A DNA stretch of 64,000 nt, taken from positions 1 to 64,000 of the forward strand of contig JACKBC010000031.1 of the NCBI GenBank assembly GCA_020634755.1, in the 5' to 3' direction. The translations under genes were made by a program, and so were the position numbers. Source of the stretch: Caldilineaceae bacterium. GTDB lineage: Bacteria > Chloroflexota > Anaerolineae > Caldilineales > Caldilineaceae. The notes beneath the pieces are model-generated. The model did not search any database, was not told the origin of the DNA, and was given only the letters and a program-made list of their open reading frames with translations. Shown here piece after piece: positions 8,293 through 16,201 of the stretch. Each line of letters begins with the position of its first letter. The first letter of the stretch is position 1.

Positions 8293-8829
8293 TCAATTGT
8301 CCTGACCGCCATCGGTCAACCGGCTAAAATCCGCTGCAATCAACCTCAACACTTCCTTGTCGTCAACGTGTTGCTTCACAGCCGCCAGCAACGCGCCGGC
8401 CAGCGTCATCACTTGGTCAATGGCGACGAATTGCCCAAGTTGCTGCATATGGCGGCACTCACTTTCGACAGTGCGCCGCCGCTGTTCTATCAGCTCCATA
8501 ACGCAGCCCCACTTTTCATTATCGCGCGCGGTGTCACCGGTCAAGCCGTCTAACATATCAGCGATACGGGCATCTATCAGGGCAATCTCCTCATGCAAAT
8601 CTAACAGCTTCTGGTCGTTTTGCGCTTCGCAATACCGCGCGGCCAATCTGGTTGGCAGATGCTGACTATATCGACCCGTCTTGAATGAGCCAGACGCCAC
8701 GCCGCGCGGTGTTTTGCCCCCATGAAACATGCAGACGTTACGCCCGCGCATAGCCGCCTTTTTGCAACGTTCGCCGCTGCGCTTTGACCTGGCTGTACAG
8801 CGAAAAACTTCATTCATGGGGTTTCTCAT
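8293..8829 (-). CDS. zinc-finger HGG-motif phage/element protein
   Basis: The first 45 residues hold a compact metal site: CTARSKRSGERC, then C and H in VCMFHGGKTPRG. Proteins with this HGGxSTG-like motif are common in phages and integrated elements and some lie beside terminase genes, but their function is not settled. The rest (residues 60-178) is helical and charged and could oligomerise. It is the last gene of the long minus-strand series. A packaging-related role is only a hypothesis. ATG at 8829 is used; 8817 is an alternative. Confidence 0.6.
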   Translation of the reverse strand: MRNPMNEVFRCTARSKRSGERCKKAAMRGRNVCMFHGGKTPRGVASGSFKTGRYSQHLPTRLAARYCEAQNDQKLLDLHEEIALIDARIADMLDGLTGDTARDNEKWGCVMELIEQRRRTVESECRHMQQLGQFVAIDQVMTLAGALLAAVKQHVDDKEVLRLIAADFSRLTDGGQDN

Positions 8830-8874
8830 GCTCCATGAGGGGATGCATTCGCAAGGGTGCGTGAATAGCCCCCA

Positions 8875-9705
8875 TTACGATAGCGCATTCAATATCTTGA
8901 TAGACCGCGCCACGGTCGACGGTCGGCTTAGTAACTTGCGTACTTTGGCCAATGATTCACATGCCCGCAGAAAGCGCCGCTGCGCTGCGGATAGCTGTTT
9001 ATCCCAATATTCGCGCGCTTGCCAAGTATCGGCTTCGCTACGCCAATATTCGGTATGTTGCAGCCGTAGCCAGGATAACACGACCGCATCTATCAACAGC
9101 CGTTCTAAGCCGCTGGCGTCATCAAAACCCAGCTCGGAACGCATATCGTCAAGCTCGCAGTGCAGCGCCATTTGATTGGCCAAACCAGATACGGCTTTAT
9201 CAATCATATGCACTTTAACCGCGGTCCCCATGCCAATGACTTCTTTGTATACGGCGGGGACCGCCCGATAACAGTCGGCTAGCGCCTGAATGTCAGCGCG
9301 AGAAGGTTTCTCGCTATTCACTTTGTCAACCAGCGTTACAAAGTCGCGCCGCCGTAATTCGGCGGCGTCCTCTTTGGATAATGCATCCGGTGATACCTGA
9401 ATTGCTTTTTGCGCCATTCTCCATTGCCCCTTGTGCGTTCTGCAACCGGCCAGCAACAAAACGCACTTTGTCAGCCGTCGCACTTCGCTTAAAAATGCGT
9501 CCAGCTCTCTGTATAGCGTCCTATCACTGGCCTGGGTTGCTCTCCATACTGCAAGCCGTTGCGCGGCCTGGTCGCGCTCCATTTCATCATGCATAGCCTG
9601 ATATTGAGCTAAAACGCCCGCGCCCGCATATTCACTTACAACGCGGCTGCCTATGCGTTGCTTCGAGTAGTAATAATACTTTCCGTTTCGGAGTTCCCAT
9701 CCCAT
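8875..9705 (-). CDS. conserved element protein of unknown function (YYYYSKR-type)
   Basis: The protein has 276 residues. The N-terminus (MGWELRNGKYYYYSKQRIG) matches a type of basic, tyrosine-rich start often seen in uncharacterised proteins of integrated elements. Residues 30-270 are helical with several charged segments and no catalytic motif I can name. Its start overlaps the end of the upstream gene by 74 bases, and no separate ribosome site is visible, so translation is probably coupled. It precedes the HGG zinc protein. Confidence 0.6.
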   Translation of the reverse strand: MGWELRNGKYYYYSKQRIGSRVVSEYAGAGVLAQYQAMHDEMERDQAAQRLAVWRATQASDRTLYRELDAFLSEVRRLTKCVLLLAGCRTHKGQWRMAQKAIQVSPDALSKEDAAELRRRDFVTLVDKVNSEKPSRADIQALADCYRAVPAVYKEVIGMGTAVKVHMIDKAVSGLANQMALHCELDDMRSELGFDDASGLERLLIDAVVLSWLRLQHTEYWRSEADTWQAREYWDKQLSAAQRRFLRACESLAKVRKLLSRPSTVARSIKILNALS

Positions 9706-9880
9706 TTTGTGCTACAGATTTTCTGCACCCCCGTATACGTTCTTCCCAATCAGGCGCAACAATGGCCAGCCAGGCGCGCGCCTCTTGCGCTAATTTGGGA
9801 TTGCTGCCGGTGGCTTCGCGGATAGCTTGCTTATAAACCGAACTCACTAAATCAAATGTCTCATCAATTAGTATTCCCAT
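9632..9880 (-). CDS. small helical protein of unknown function
   Basis: The product has 82 residues starting MGILIDETFDLVSSVYKQAI. An AGGAGG ribosome site lies about ten bases before the ATG at 9880, better spaced than for the in-frame ATG at 9889. Its start overlaps the nuclease-like gene upstream and its end overlaps the next gene by 74 bases, so the three are tightly packed. The C-terminal 20 residues are basic. No family is recognised. Confidence 0.5.
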   Translation of the reverse strand: MGILIDETFDLVSSVYKQAIREATGSNPKLAQEARAWLAIVAPDWEERIRGCRKSVAQNGMGTPKRKVLLLLEATHRQPRCK

Positions 9881-10263
9881 CCTGCGCATACCTCCTGATA
9901 GCGGTCTAATTCGGCGGCAATGTCGCCATTTAGATCCGCGTGCATGGCCTTGTCTGTCGGATCGTCATCCACTCGACTTACAAACCACGCCCTGAAATCT
10001 GCCAAGCGCATGACAACCAAATTGTCATTATGCTGTTGGCCATGCTCATGCAACACAACCACGGGCAATTGTTCCGGCCCGCTATGGCGCGCGGCCTGGC
10101 CTATGGCGGCCTGCAACCAATCAGGCAGCTTGCGCCGGTGTTTGACTTCGGCACTCAACCAATTTGTAACCACGTCCGCACCTCCTAAATGGCCTGTCCG
10201 TTGCCCGCCTAATAGACGGGCAACGGCTCTTTCTGTGGCCTTGAAACTTCGATACTTGCTCAC
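9868..10263 (-). CDS. PDDEXK-like nuclease / Holliday-junction-resolvase-like protein
   Basis: This is a small protein (131 residues) with the layout of a single-domain restriction-fold nuclease. RAVARLLGGQRTG is followed by GGADVV and SAEVKHRRK, giving the D-x(n)-ExK catalytic set (Asp near 29, Glu38, Lys40), then QAARHSGPEQLPVVVLHEHG for the next strand. Similar small proteins occur in phage and plasmid replication regions, where they act on branched or single-stranded DNA. The gene abuts the SSB-like gene, with its start codon overlapping that stop (10263). Substrate is unknown. Confidence 0.7.
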   Translation of the reverse strand: MSKYRSFKATERAVARLLGGQRTGHLGGADVVTNWLSAEVKHRRKLPDWLQAAIGQAARHSGPEQLPVVVLHEHGQQHNDNLVVMRLADFRAWFVSRVDDDPTDKAMHADLNGDIAAELDRYQEVCAGWEY

Positions 10264-10607
10264 TAGAACGGAATTTCGCTTTCCGGCCCTTCGTCAGTCG
10301 GAAGCGGCATAATCGCCACGGTCAATTTACCGTTGTTGGTCGGCTGCGGCGTTAGATACAATTCAACACCGGTCCAATTTTCTGTGTCATCACCGGCAAT
10401 GGCCGCCAATGTTGCGCCTTGGGTACGGTTCAGAATTAGCCGCTTTTTCTTGCCCTCGAAATCGACAATGATACGTTGCTCCTTGCTACCGTCACTTTGA
10501 GAGACTGTGTCAGCTCCAGCGCGGGCAATCTTCACTTTGATAGTTTTGCCGCCCAGATCGTCAGCTCTTAGCCAGGGGCTTGCATAAATTTCTGATACTC
10601 TAGCCAT
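10263..10607 (-). CDS. SSB-like OB-fold protein with EIPF C-terminal tip
   Basis: The protein has 114 residues. The core (LGGKTIKVKIARAGADT, FEGKKKRLILNRTQGATL, GDDTENWTGVELYLTPQ) matches a strand-rich family found in phages and integrated elements and predicted to adopt an OB-like fold. The tail is acidic and ends EGPESEIPF, closely like the DIPF/EIPF tip by which bacterial SSBs recruit primase and nucleases. The neighbouring primase and nuclease genes support a single-strand-binding or replication-hub role. This is inferred and not proven by homology to SSB itself. GGAG lies nine bases before the ATG. Confidence 0.65.
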   Translation of the reverse strand: MARVSEIYASPWLRADDLGGKTIKVKIARAGADTVSQSDGSKEQRIIVDFEGKKKRLILNRTQGATLAAIAGDDTENWTGVELYLTPQPTNNGKLTVAIMPLPTDEGPESEIPF

Positions 10608-10691
10608 CGTAAATATCTCCTATAGATAGTTCATTCAACTGGTTGATTTATAGCGCCATTCTACAGAATGGACCTCTTGCGCAAGAGATTG

Positions 10692-11714
10692 CTAACTATT
10701 TGATACTCGCTGCACCAATCCCCAAATGACTTCATCCAGTTGACCAGCTTGCAGCAGGTCGTTGGCATCCAGGCCATTGGGGGAACGTACAGCCAATGTG
10801 CTGGTGGGTAGATTGTCCAGCGCCGCCCGCGCGGCCTCTGGTTCATCAGCCCACACAATTACATGCCGGTATTTGGGTGTAACTTTGGCAATGGTGTTGA
10901 CGGTGGCCTGATTGCCAATGTTGACCTGTGGGCCAAAGCTCACCACGTCAACCGGCAAGCCCATATCACGAATCGATTGGGCCATTGCCACGGCGTTTAT
11001 CTCACCTTCGACAATTACAAGGCTATGGGGCTTGTAGTCTGGCAAGCTAAAACAATTTTGCAGACCGAACAGCAACCGCGCGCCGCCCTTCAATTGGCCA
11101 AAGCGATCTGCCGTCTTATCCTCTTTGGCCACGTCGATAAAGCGATATTGAACGGCTGTAATCTGGCGATTCTGCCAGGGGATTAACAGCGCGGGCAGCT
11201 TGCGCTTGCCTCTAATATTCCATACCTCGGCAAAGCCCAAGCCAAAGGCGATGGCTGCATCTAACCGCAGACCGCGCGCGGCTAGATAGTCGCGCCCTGT
11301 CTGTCCTGTGGGTTGATTCCAAAGCGTATCTTGCCCAGCTTCCAGCAGATACCGCGCGCGGTTCTGCCAATCAGCGGCCCGCCACTCTTCCGGCTTTGGT
11401 GCTGGTTCTGGTGTTGTCGGTCGCGGCATGGTGGTGGGCGTTACACCGCCATCGAGTATTGCCCCTAACGCTTGTATTGCTTCCTTGGCGCTGCACTGGT
11501 GCATGTGGGCGTACCAGTCAATCACGCTGCCGCCCAAGGCTTTGCCGTTGCGCCCAGCTTGGCTATACCATGCCCAGCTATTGTTATTCGTGAATATCTT
11601 CAAGCTGTCATGCTCTTCAGTCGTCAAGGTGTGGCCTGTGCCGGTCACGGTAAACGATTGAGCAATTAGCGATTCAATAGAGATTTCGGTTTTGATTCGT
11701 TCTATGTCAATCAT
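10692..11714 (-). CDS. TOPRIM primase (DnaG-like, zinc site degenerate)
   Basis: The protein would lay RNA primers for element replication. An N-terminal CHC2-like region retains the fold (SWAWYSQAGRNGKALGGSVIDW) but lacks the zinc-binding cysteines. A Pro-rich linker follows, then the TOPRIM domain with LVIVEGEINAVA (catalytic Glu) and VIVWADEPEAA (acidic pair). The start is placed at MIDIERIKTEISIESLI, where primase similarity begins. An in-frame ATG at 11771 would add 19 residues. Upstream lies the iteron field, then the VapE-like helicase gene. The primase-helicase pair is typical of satellites and plasmid-like elements. Confidence 0.82.
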   Translation of the reverse strand: MIDIERIKTEISIESLIAQSFTVTGTGHTLTTEEHDSLKIFTNNNSWAWYSQAGRNGKALGGSVIDWYAHMHQCSAKEAIQALGAILDGGVTPTTMPRPTTPEPAPKPEEWRAADWQNRARYLLEAGQDTLWNQPTGQTGRDYLAARGLRLDAAIAFGLGFAEVWNIRGKRKLPALLIPWQNRQITAVQYRFIDVAKEDKTADRFGQLKGGARLLFGLQNCFSLPDYKPHSLVIVEGEINAVAMAQSIRDMGLPVDVVSFGPQVNIGNQATVNTIAKVTPKYRHVIVWADEPEAARAALDNLPTSTLAVRSPNGLDANDLLQAGQLDEVIWGLVQRVSNS

Positions 11715-11760
11715 GGTTGCATTCTGCAATTTTTGTTGCATCTGGTCGCCAAACAGCACA

Positions 11761-12143
11761 CACCCACACACCGTTACTTTGCTACCAAAGCATTTGATTG
11801 GTACATTTGGTACAAACCGCCCAAATAGCCTGTTTCATAGTCGAGTAGCAGACGCCCAAACGCGTACCAACCGGCATTGGTACATGATTGGTACATACGT
11901 ACCAACTGTACCAACCGCGTACCAATTGAAATCTGGGTATTTGGTACGCGCTTTCAGTCGAGTAAAACCCCATTTGTACCAATGTACCAATTGAAAACCC
12001 TATAGAGGGGGACTGTGGTGTGTGTGGCAATATTTGTTGCATTTTAGCCTGAAAGCCTTCGCATAACCGTTTGAGTGCAACCCCACACACCGGCACTTAG
12101 CTACCATAGAAATCGATTGGTACATTTGGCACATTGGTACAAA
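11761..12143. repeat. iteron field: 13 copies of TTGGTAC/GTACCAA, candidate replication origin
   Basis: Exact TTGGTAC heptamers start at 11798, 11807, 11877, 11888, 11941, 12117 and 12134, and GTACCAA at 11864, 11899, 11908, 11919, 11976 and 11984. Near-copies (GCTACCA, TTGGCAC) add to these. A block of about 55 bp containing CACACACCG, GCTACCA and GATTGGTACATTTGG occurs twice in the same orientation (11761-11813 and 12081-12133). A GTTGCAT-containing segment beside each block is also duplicated. The region separates primase from helicase and has no gene. Iterons of this kind bind replication initiators; it could also be a regulatory region. Confidence 0.7.
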
Positions 12144-13604
12144 TTACTCACGCTTGCGAATGCCCAAGTAGCCCCACGGCCCACCGCCGCCTTGCCGTTT
12201 GCGCTGCAACTTCAGCCGCTGCATGGTGGGCGCAAGTGATAATTGGATAGCTCTGGCTGAAGAACCTGGCAGCCCCATTGTTAACAGGTGTGAAGCGATT
12301 TGCGCACTGGTCATAAACCAATCGTTTTTCTCGGGGTCCGTGTCAAAGTACTCGCGGATCCAAGATTCGTTGGGGTCTTCAACTTCGTATTGACCGGTGA
12401 TAGTCGCATGGGCTTTGCGTTCTTCATCAGAAAGCCGCCATGATTCCCCCTGCTGATACAGTGCATATGCTTGCGCCCAGACTTGGTTAATATCTATGGC
12501 CTGGCTGTATCCCCAATCGATGCTTGTGACATTGACCGGCCAAAAGCGCCGGTGTCCGGTCGGGTCATTGAGCAAACCGGCCTCAAGATTCACTGTGCCG
12601 ATAAACGACGCCAGCGCCGGTTTGTGTAGCGCATAGCGCCCATAGGACGGGCGATAGGTGGCCTCTTGTTGAGTGACAAAGGCTTTCAGCGCTTCACGGT
12701 CCGCGCGGCGCATGGTTGCGCCCAGCTCGCCAACTTCCCATATCCAGCGCGTTGTTAAGTATGAAAGATAGTCCTTATCATCTGGTCGGATCGCCCCTTC
12801 AAAGTGCAGATGGGGCAAAGGGCTGCACAACCATTTCACATAGTAGGATTTGCCGCGGCCCTGGTCGCCGTCGAGTATGAACATGGGGTTTTGGCATTCT
12901 GAAGAGTCGTATACTTTGCCAATGGCCCCGATGAACCAACGCCGGTGAAAAGCGTGTAAAGCTGTGCGTTCTGTGCCATCGGTGTACATGATGGGCTCGT
13001 GTGAATCGGTAAAATGCTCACATAGCTGGCCTATGTGGTCGTTGCCATCCCAGTGTAACGATTCAAGATATTCTTTAACTGGATGATAGCGATTGCGGCC
13101 GGCCTCTGTTAGGAATGCCCGCCGCGCCACATCGGTATTGCGCAGCCCTTCGGCGTGCAGACGTGACAGAATTTCAGCTTCTTTAACATCGGTCATCCGC
13201 TGCCCATTGACTTCTAATGAATCATCCAATTCATTCAGCCGAAATTCGTTATTAAGGCGTTTGGCCGCTTCAACGTAATGAGTCCAGGTAACGCCCTGGG
13301 CATTGGTGCGTTTGATGTCGTTGACGGCTGGGCGCAACTCTGTGCGCAGCCATTCTGATGTAATGCCTTTTTGTTTGAGTTGGGCGCAAAATTTCCCAAG
13401 GTCGGCGCGGTTCATCTCTGATAGCTGGTCAACGTGGTCAAGCGCCCAAAGTTGCAGCTTTTCGGCCTCAAGCTCTAATGCTCTAAGCTCATCAAAGAGG
13501 GTCGGCATGGGCTCACCCTTACGCCCCACAATCATTTGGTCAATGTCGATAACCGGCGCGCTGCCGTTGGTATAGATTGGCGCGGTTTTGGTCGTGTTGC
13601 TCAT
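12144..13604 (-). CDS. VapE/virulence-associated-E-type ATPase (replicative helicase)
   Basis: This protein of 486 residues has a C-terminal P-loop domain of the VapE (PF05272-like) superfamily 3 helicase type. Walker A is GDQGRGKS (about residues 246-253) and a Walker B-like WIWEVGEL follows near 295. The motifs FVTQQEATYRPSYGR and FIGTVNLEAGLLNDPTGHRRFWPV, conserved in the family, are present. The N-terminal 130 residues are helical and may link to the primase or initiator. The ATG at 13604 has AGAGGA upstream and overlaps the preceding stop (ATGA). An earlier in-frame start at 13625 is less likely. It is the best candidate for the initiator that acts at the iterons downstream. Confidence 0.85.
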   Translation of the reverse strand: MSNTTKTAPIYTNGSAPVIDIDQMIVGRKGEPMPTLFDELRALELEAEKLQLWALDHVDQLSEMNRADLGKFCAQLKQKGITSEWLRTELRPAVNDIKRTNAQGVTWTHYVEAAKRLNNEFRLNELDDSLEVNGQRMTDVKEAEILSRLHAEGLRNTDVARRAFLTEAGRNRYHPVKEYLESLHWDGNDHIGQLCEHFTDSHEPIMYTDGTERTALHAFHRRWFIGAIGKVYDSSECQNPMFILDGDQGRGKSYYVKWLCSPLPHLHFEGAIRPDDKDYLSYLTTRWIWEVGELGATMRRADREALKAFVTQQEATYRPSYGRYALHKPALASFIGTVNLEAGLLNDPTGHRRFWPVNVTSIDWGYSQAIDINQVWAQAYALYQQGESWRLSDEERKAHATITGQYEVEDPNESWIREYFDTDPEKNDWFMTSAQIASHLLTMGLPGSSARAIQLSLAPTMQRLKLQRKRQGGGGPWGYLGIRKRE

Positions 13605-14011
13605 GCTCGTTTGTCCTCTGACCAATACACATATTCATCAACGTCCAGATCGTCACCTTCACGGCATACGATTTTTACGTTAAAGATGCCGTATAGGGGA
13701 ACCCCTGGCCTGTTTGCTTCAAACGGTGGGCATGGAGTGGCCCAAAACGAAATCATGTCGCCTACCTTCACCTCATCGGGAAAATAAGACCGATCTGCGT
13801 AACAAAGTTCGATTGTCACGCCATCAGATAAGCGCGCCATTTCAACCAAATAGAGGATGTAATTGTTCGCCTCTTTGACAACTCCATAGAATTTATCAAG
13901 CTGGCCAAAAAGCTCATTGTTTGGGCATGTTTCCCGTGCGCTGAATGGCTGGGCCAAATAGTTATCCAGTTCGGCTATCAGCTCGTGAATATTTTTGGTG
14001 TTGACTATCAT
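13601..14011 (-). CDS. unknown element protein in the replication operon
   Basis: The product has 136 residues and no family is recognised. It begins with a helical segment (IHELIAELDNYLAQPF) followed by strands (VTIELCYADRSYF, VKVGDMISFWATP, VPLYGIFNVKIVC) that suggest a small beta-barrel or SH3-like fold. Three cysteines have no metal-site spacing. It abuts the gene upstream (14012) with no gap, shares GGAGGGG as ribosome site, and overlaps the helicase gene by four bases, so it is co-translated with both and is probably part of replication control. Confidence 0.6.
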   Translation of the reverse strand: MIVNTKNIHELIAELDNYLAQPFSARETCPNNELFGQLDKFYGVVKEANNYILYLVEMARLSDGVTIELCYADRSYFPDEVKVGDMISFWATPCPPFEANRPGVPLYGIFNVKIVCREGDDLDVDEYVYWSEDKRA

Positions 14012-14413
14012 CTATTCCCCTCCAAATAGGCTCAATTGTTCCGGCTCTGGCGTACTTTCCGGCTCTGGTGTCTGGCCATTGACAGACCAATATTTCAGCG
14101 ATAGAACCCATTGTGGACCAAAGCGGGTCTGTATGCGCCCATGCTGGTATAGGTTTGTCAGTGTGGTTTGGTAGGTGGTGGTGGTGTCTGAGACGAAAAC
14201 TTCCAGTACGTTGACGCCGTTGGCGTCGGCCTGGGCTATCACGTCGCGGTCAAATGCAATTGCCGGTGGGTTGCGCAGAATGCCAGAAGCGCCGCGCTCA
14301 CTGCGCAGCCGGTCAGCATACTGGAAGCCAGCAACAACATTTGGTTTGTTAGGGGGTCGATAAATTTTGGCGGGCGCGCGGGTCTTGAAACCCACGTCAG
14401 ATTGTGGTAACAT
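14012..14413 (-). CDS. unknown protein with C-terminal sliding-clamp-binding motif QLSLF
   Basis: The protein has 133 residues. Residues 1-110 contain YADRLRSERGASG, a helix and a strand pair with TTTTYQTTLTNLYQHGRI and FGPQWVLSLKYW. A Pro/Glu-rich linker (EPESTPEPE) ends in QLSLFGGE. QLSLF fits the consensus for binding the bacterial DNA polymerase beta clamp (QLxLF), and its exposed position after a flexible linker is typical. The gene heads the set with the VapE helicase. A role in recruiting host replication is a reasonable inference. GAGGC precedes the ATG. Confidence 0.6.
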   Translation of the reverse strand: MLPQSDVGFKTRAPAKIYRPPNKPNVVAGFQYADRLRSERGASGILRNPPAIAFDRDVIAQADANGVNVLEVFVSDTTTTYQTTLTNLYQHGRIQTRFGPQWVLSLKYWSVNGQTPEPESTPEPEQLSLFGGE

Positions 14414-14451
14414 AATACTGCCTCAATTGATTACCTAGTCCGCTGTACGCC

Positions 14452-14563
14452 CCGCTTGTGTTACCAGCACAAGCGGTTTGTTTTTGAGGACTAGAATTGA
14501 TTGGTGGACTGGATAGCACTGGCGCTGCGGTCGGCAAACTCACACGCGCCAGTGCTATTTTTT
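14452..14563 (+). terminator. two plus-oriented terminator-like hairpins
   Basis: CCGCTTGTG/CACAAGCGG (14452-14476) is followed by TTTGTTTTT, and AGCACTGGCGC/GCGCCAGTGCT (14515-14556) is followed by ATTTTTT. All genes here run on the minus strand, so the U-tracts face the other way. They could end an antisense RNA, or block read-through into the operon from the left. The second hairpin lies within the 3' end of the 14491-14718 gene. Confidence 0.5.
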
Positions 14564-14718
14564 ACTGTGTGGCAAAATTCAGGCTGTGTTAGTCCTAGCC
14601 CTTGCAAAACCAAAAACCGGGCCTGCTGATTAGGTTTACGACAATGCTGCTTTGCATTTTTTCTCAGCCACTCATGTTCATCGCCAGTCAGATTAATTAT
14701 TAGCCGTTTATTGGTCAT
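14491..14718 (-). CDS. ribbon-helix-helix-like small regulator
   Basis: The product has 75 residues. The first 45 (KRLIINLTGDEHEWLRKNAK, then KPNQQARFLVLQGLGL) match the strand-helix-helix layout of CopG/Arc-like DNA-binding proteins. The C-terminal 30 residues look unordered and their coding DNA forms a hairpin. AAAGGCG lies nine bases before the ATG. It stands just upstream of the clamp-motif gene and may regulate the replication operon or its own transcription. Confidence 0.6.
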   Translation of the reverse strand: MTNKRLIINLTGDEHEWLRKNAKQHCRKPNQQARFLVLQGLGLTQPEFCHTVKNSTGACEFADRSASAIQSTNQF

Positions 14719-14803
14719 AAAAAGTCGCCTTTAATATTACCCTTTCGCATCTGCGCTACACCCTTCATTATAGCGGCCCGTTGGCCCAAGAAATAGGGAG
14801 TTT

Positions 14804-15403
14804 TTATTTCTTGGGCTTGAAATGTCGCCCTGTTCGTATGGCTTCGCGATAGCTTTCCCACGGTTCAGCAAGTACATCGGGATCGTCGGGGTCTGCGTCA
14901 TTCTCCAATTTGTAAAGCTGTTTCCACATTTTGAAAATCTCATTCTTGTCATTATTGCTACCCACAGGTTTGTTCTTCACATTCACTATGTAGTCAACCC
15001 AAATATTGCAAGCCATAGTTTTACGCCCTGGCTTTTTTATGTCAGTTTGAACCCCATCTGACTCAGTCTCTTTTGATATTAGAAAACTTTTCAATTGTTC
15101 CCAATAAGGCCGCACATTTTCAAAATCAAAATTCCCAATGGACCCTGCAAGAAAATTGGTACTTTCATCTACCGCTGTCGCAAGAACTGTAATTTGGGGC
15201 GATATATCTTTTACTCTTATCGTAAATTCCACTCTATGTAAACTGTCGGGAAAAATTCTGAGAATTTCCCTGCTTCCTGGAATTCGTGTGGAGCAGTAAA
15301 ACTGCGCACTAGTGTCATTAAGTTGACTAGTGTCGCAATACTGATAGATGTACTGATAAACTTGCTTAAGAGAACATTTGATAACGAAGCTTTCTTGGTA
15401 CAT
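14804..15403 (-). CDS. unknown soluble protein (199 residues)
   Basis: No family is recognised. The N-terminal 110 residues alternate strands and helices (ESFVIKCSLKQVYQYIYQYC, LHRVEFTIRVKDISPQITVLA) in a way compatible with a START-like or cystatin-like fold. The C-terminal part is charged and ends HFKPKK. AGGAC lies ahead of the ATG. It is AT-rich compared with its neighbours and has its own upstream region with a hairpin, so it may be a cargo gene that is not part of the replication module. Confidence 0.5.
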   Translation of the reverse strand: MYQESFVIKCSLKQVYQYIYQYCDTSQLNDTSAQFYCSTRIPGSREILRIFPDSLHRVEFTIRVKDISPQITVLATAVDESTNFLAGSIGNFDFENVRPYWEQLKSFLISKETESDGVQTDIKKPGRKTMACNIWVDYIVNVKNKPVGSNNDKNEIFKMWKQLYKLENDADPDDPDVLAEPWESYREAIRTGRHFKPKK

Positions 15404-15488
15404 TAATATGTCCTAAATGCTAGATAGAGATAAATTTGCAGTTGAACCCTATCCGGCATAGAATAAGAGCAGTCTCATAGATGGACGG

Positions 15489-15547
15489 CAAGTGCGCTCG
15501 TTTGGTTGGTAGCCGGATCGGGCGCACTTGTATTTTATCGAATTAGC
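15489..15547 (+). terminator. terminator-like hairpin in the 15.4-15.65 kb gap
   Basis: CAAGTGCGC (15489-15497) pairs with GCGCACTTG (15532-15540) and is followed by TATTTTA. It is plus-oriented, upstream of the minus-strand gene at 15403, like the hairpins at 14.5 and 17.6 kb. Nothing else is recognisable between 15404 and 15649. Confidence 0.45.
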
Positions 15548-15649
15548 CGTATAAACAGAAAAACAAACGTTCCAATCCCACTCACGCATCCCCATTTAGC
15601 GCGCCCATGCTGCATCATACTGGCTCTGTACCCCCTTGGGCGATGGGTA

Positions 15650-16072
15650 TTAATTCGCAGATTCATCAATTTCCCCAATTATCCTGAACTGCTGCGGCGC
15701 TGGCATTTCCGGCGCGGATCCGGTCAACTGATGACGCGCTTCGATTTCGGCGCGCCGGTCGCGGGGCGCTGCTGATAGCTGCGCACCTGGTGCGCCATGC
15801 ACATGCAGATGGTTGTGGGTAATGTAATTGTTCGTCACTTGCGCTGGTGGTTGCTGCTCGAGCTGGCGCGGCTTGGCTGTGTGTTGGCTGCTGTCGTAGT
15901 CATCGCGCCGGCGCGCACTGGCCAGCACAAGTAGGGCGGTGGGGATTCCGGCCATAATGCCCAACAGCATCCCAATCGCCATGCCGAAAGCATCGCTTGA
16001 CAATTCCCCGCCAATCCTGAACCCCATATAGCCGACAAACCCCAGTATTATCAATCCAATCAGGTGTTTCAT
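15650..16072 (-). CDS. small two-helix membrane protein with cytoplasmic tail
   Basis: Starting at MKHLIGLIILGFVGYMGF, the product has 140 residues with two membrane helices (about 2-19 and 28-50, AFGMAIGMLLGIMAGIPTALLVL). A basic stop-transfer and a long polar tail containing a His-rich stretch (NNYITHNHLHVHG) follow. AAAGGA lies about ten bases before the ATG at 16072. An upstream ATG at 16165 would add a basic, unlikely segment. It is the last gene of the 17.5-15.6 kb unit, and its role is unknown. Confidence 0.55.
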   Translation of the reverse strand: MKHLIGLIILGFVGYMGFRIGGELSSDAFGMAIGMLLGIMAGIPTALLVLASARRRDDYDSSQHTAKPRQLEQQPPAQVTNNYITHNHLHVHGAPGAQLSAAPRDRRAEIEARHQLTGSAPEMPAPQQFRIIGEIDESAN

Positions 16073-16166
16073 TGTCGCATAATCCTTTCTATCCCACCTC
16101 TGAGCTATCCCCCTACTTGCGGATCGCTCAGAGTATGGATGCACTTTGCGCCGAAACGAAACCAAA

Positions 16167-16201
16167 AAGTGGATACGTTTTGCGCAAAAGCGTAACCACT
16201 T
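16167..16201. repeat. 35-bp near-perfect palindrome
   Basis: AAGTGGATACG and CGTAACCACTT (10 of 11 pairs) flank the perfect centre TTTTGCGCAAAA with one bulged G. It overlaps the stop codon of the gene at 16200-16733 and lies ahead of the membrane-protein gene at 16072. No T run follows, so a protein-binding or recombination site is more likely than a terminator. Confidence 0.6.

Noticed and set aside
11798..12140. A CRISPR array in the repeat-rich region
   Set aside because: The repeated unit is seven bases in both orientations with irregular spacing, and no cas gene is near. Iterons fit better.
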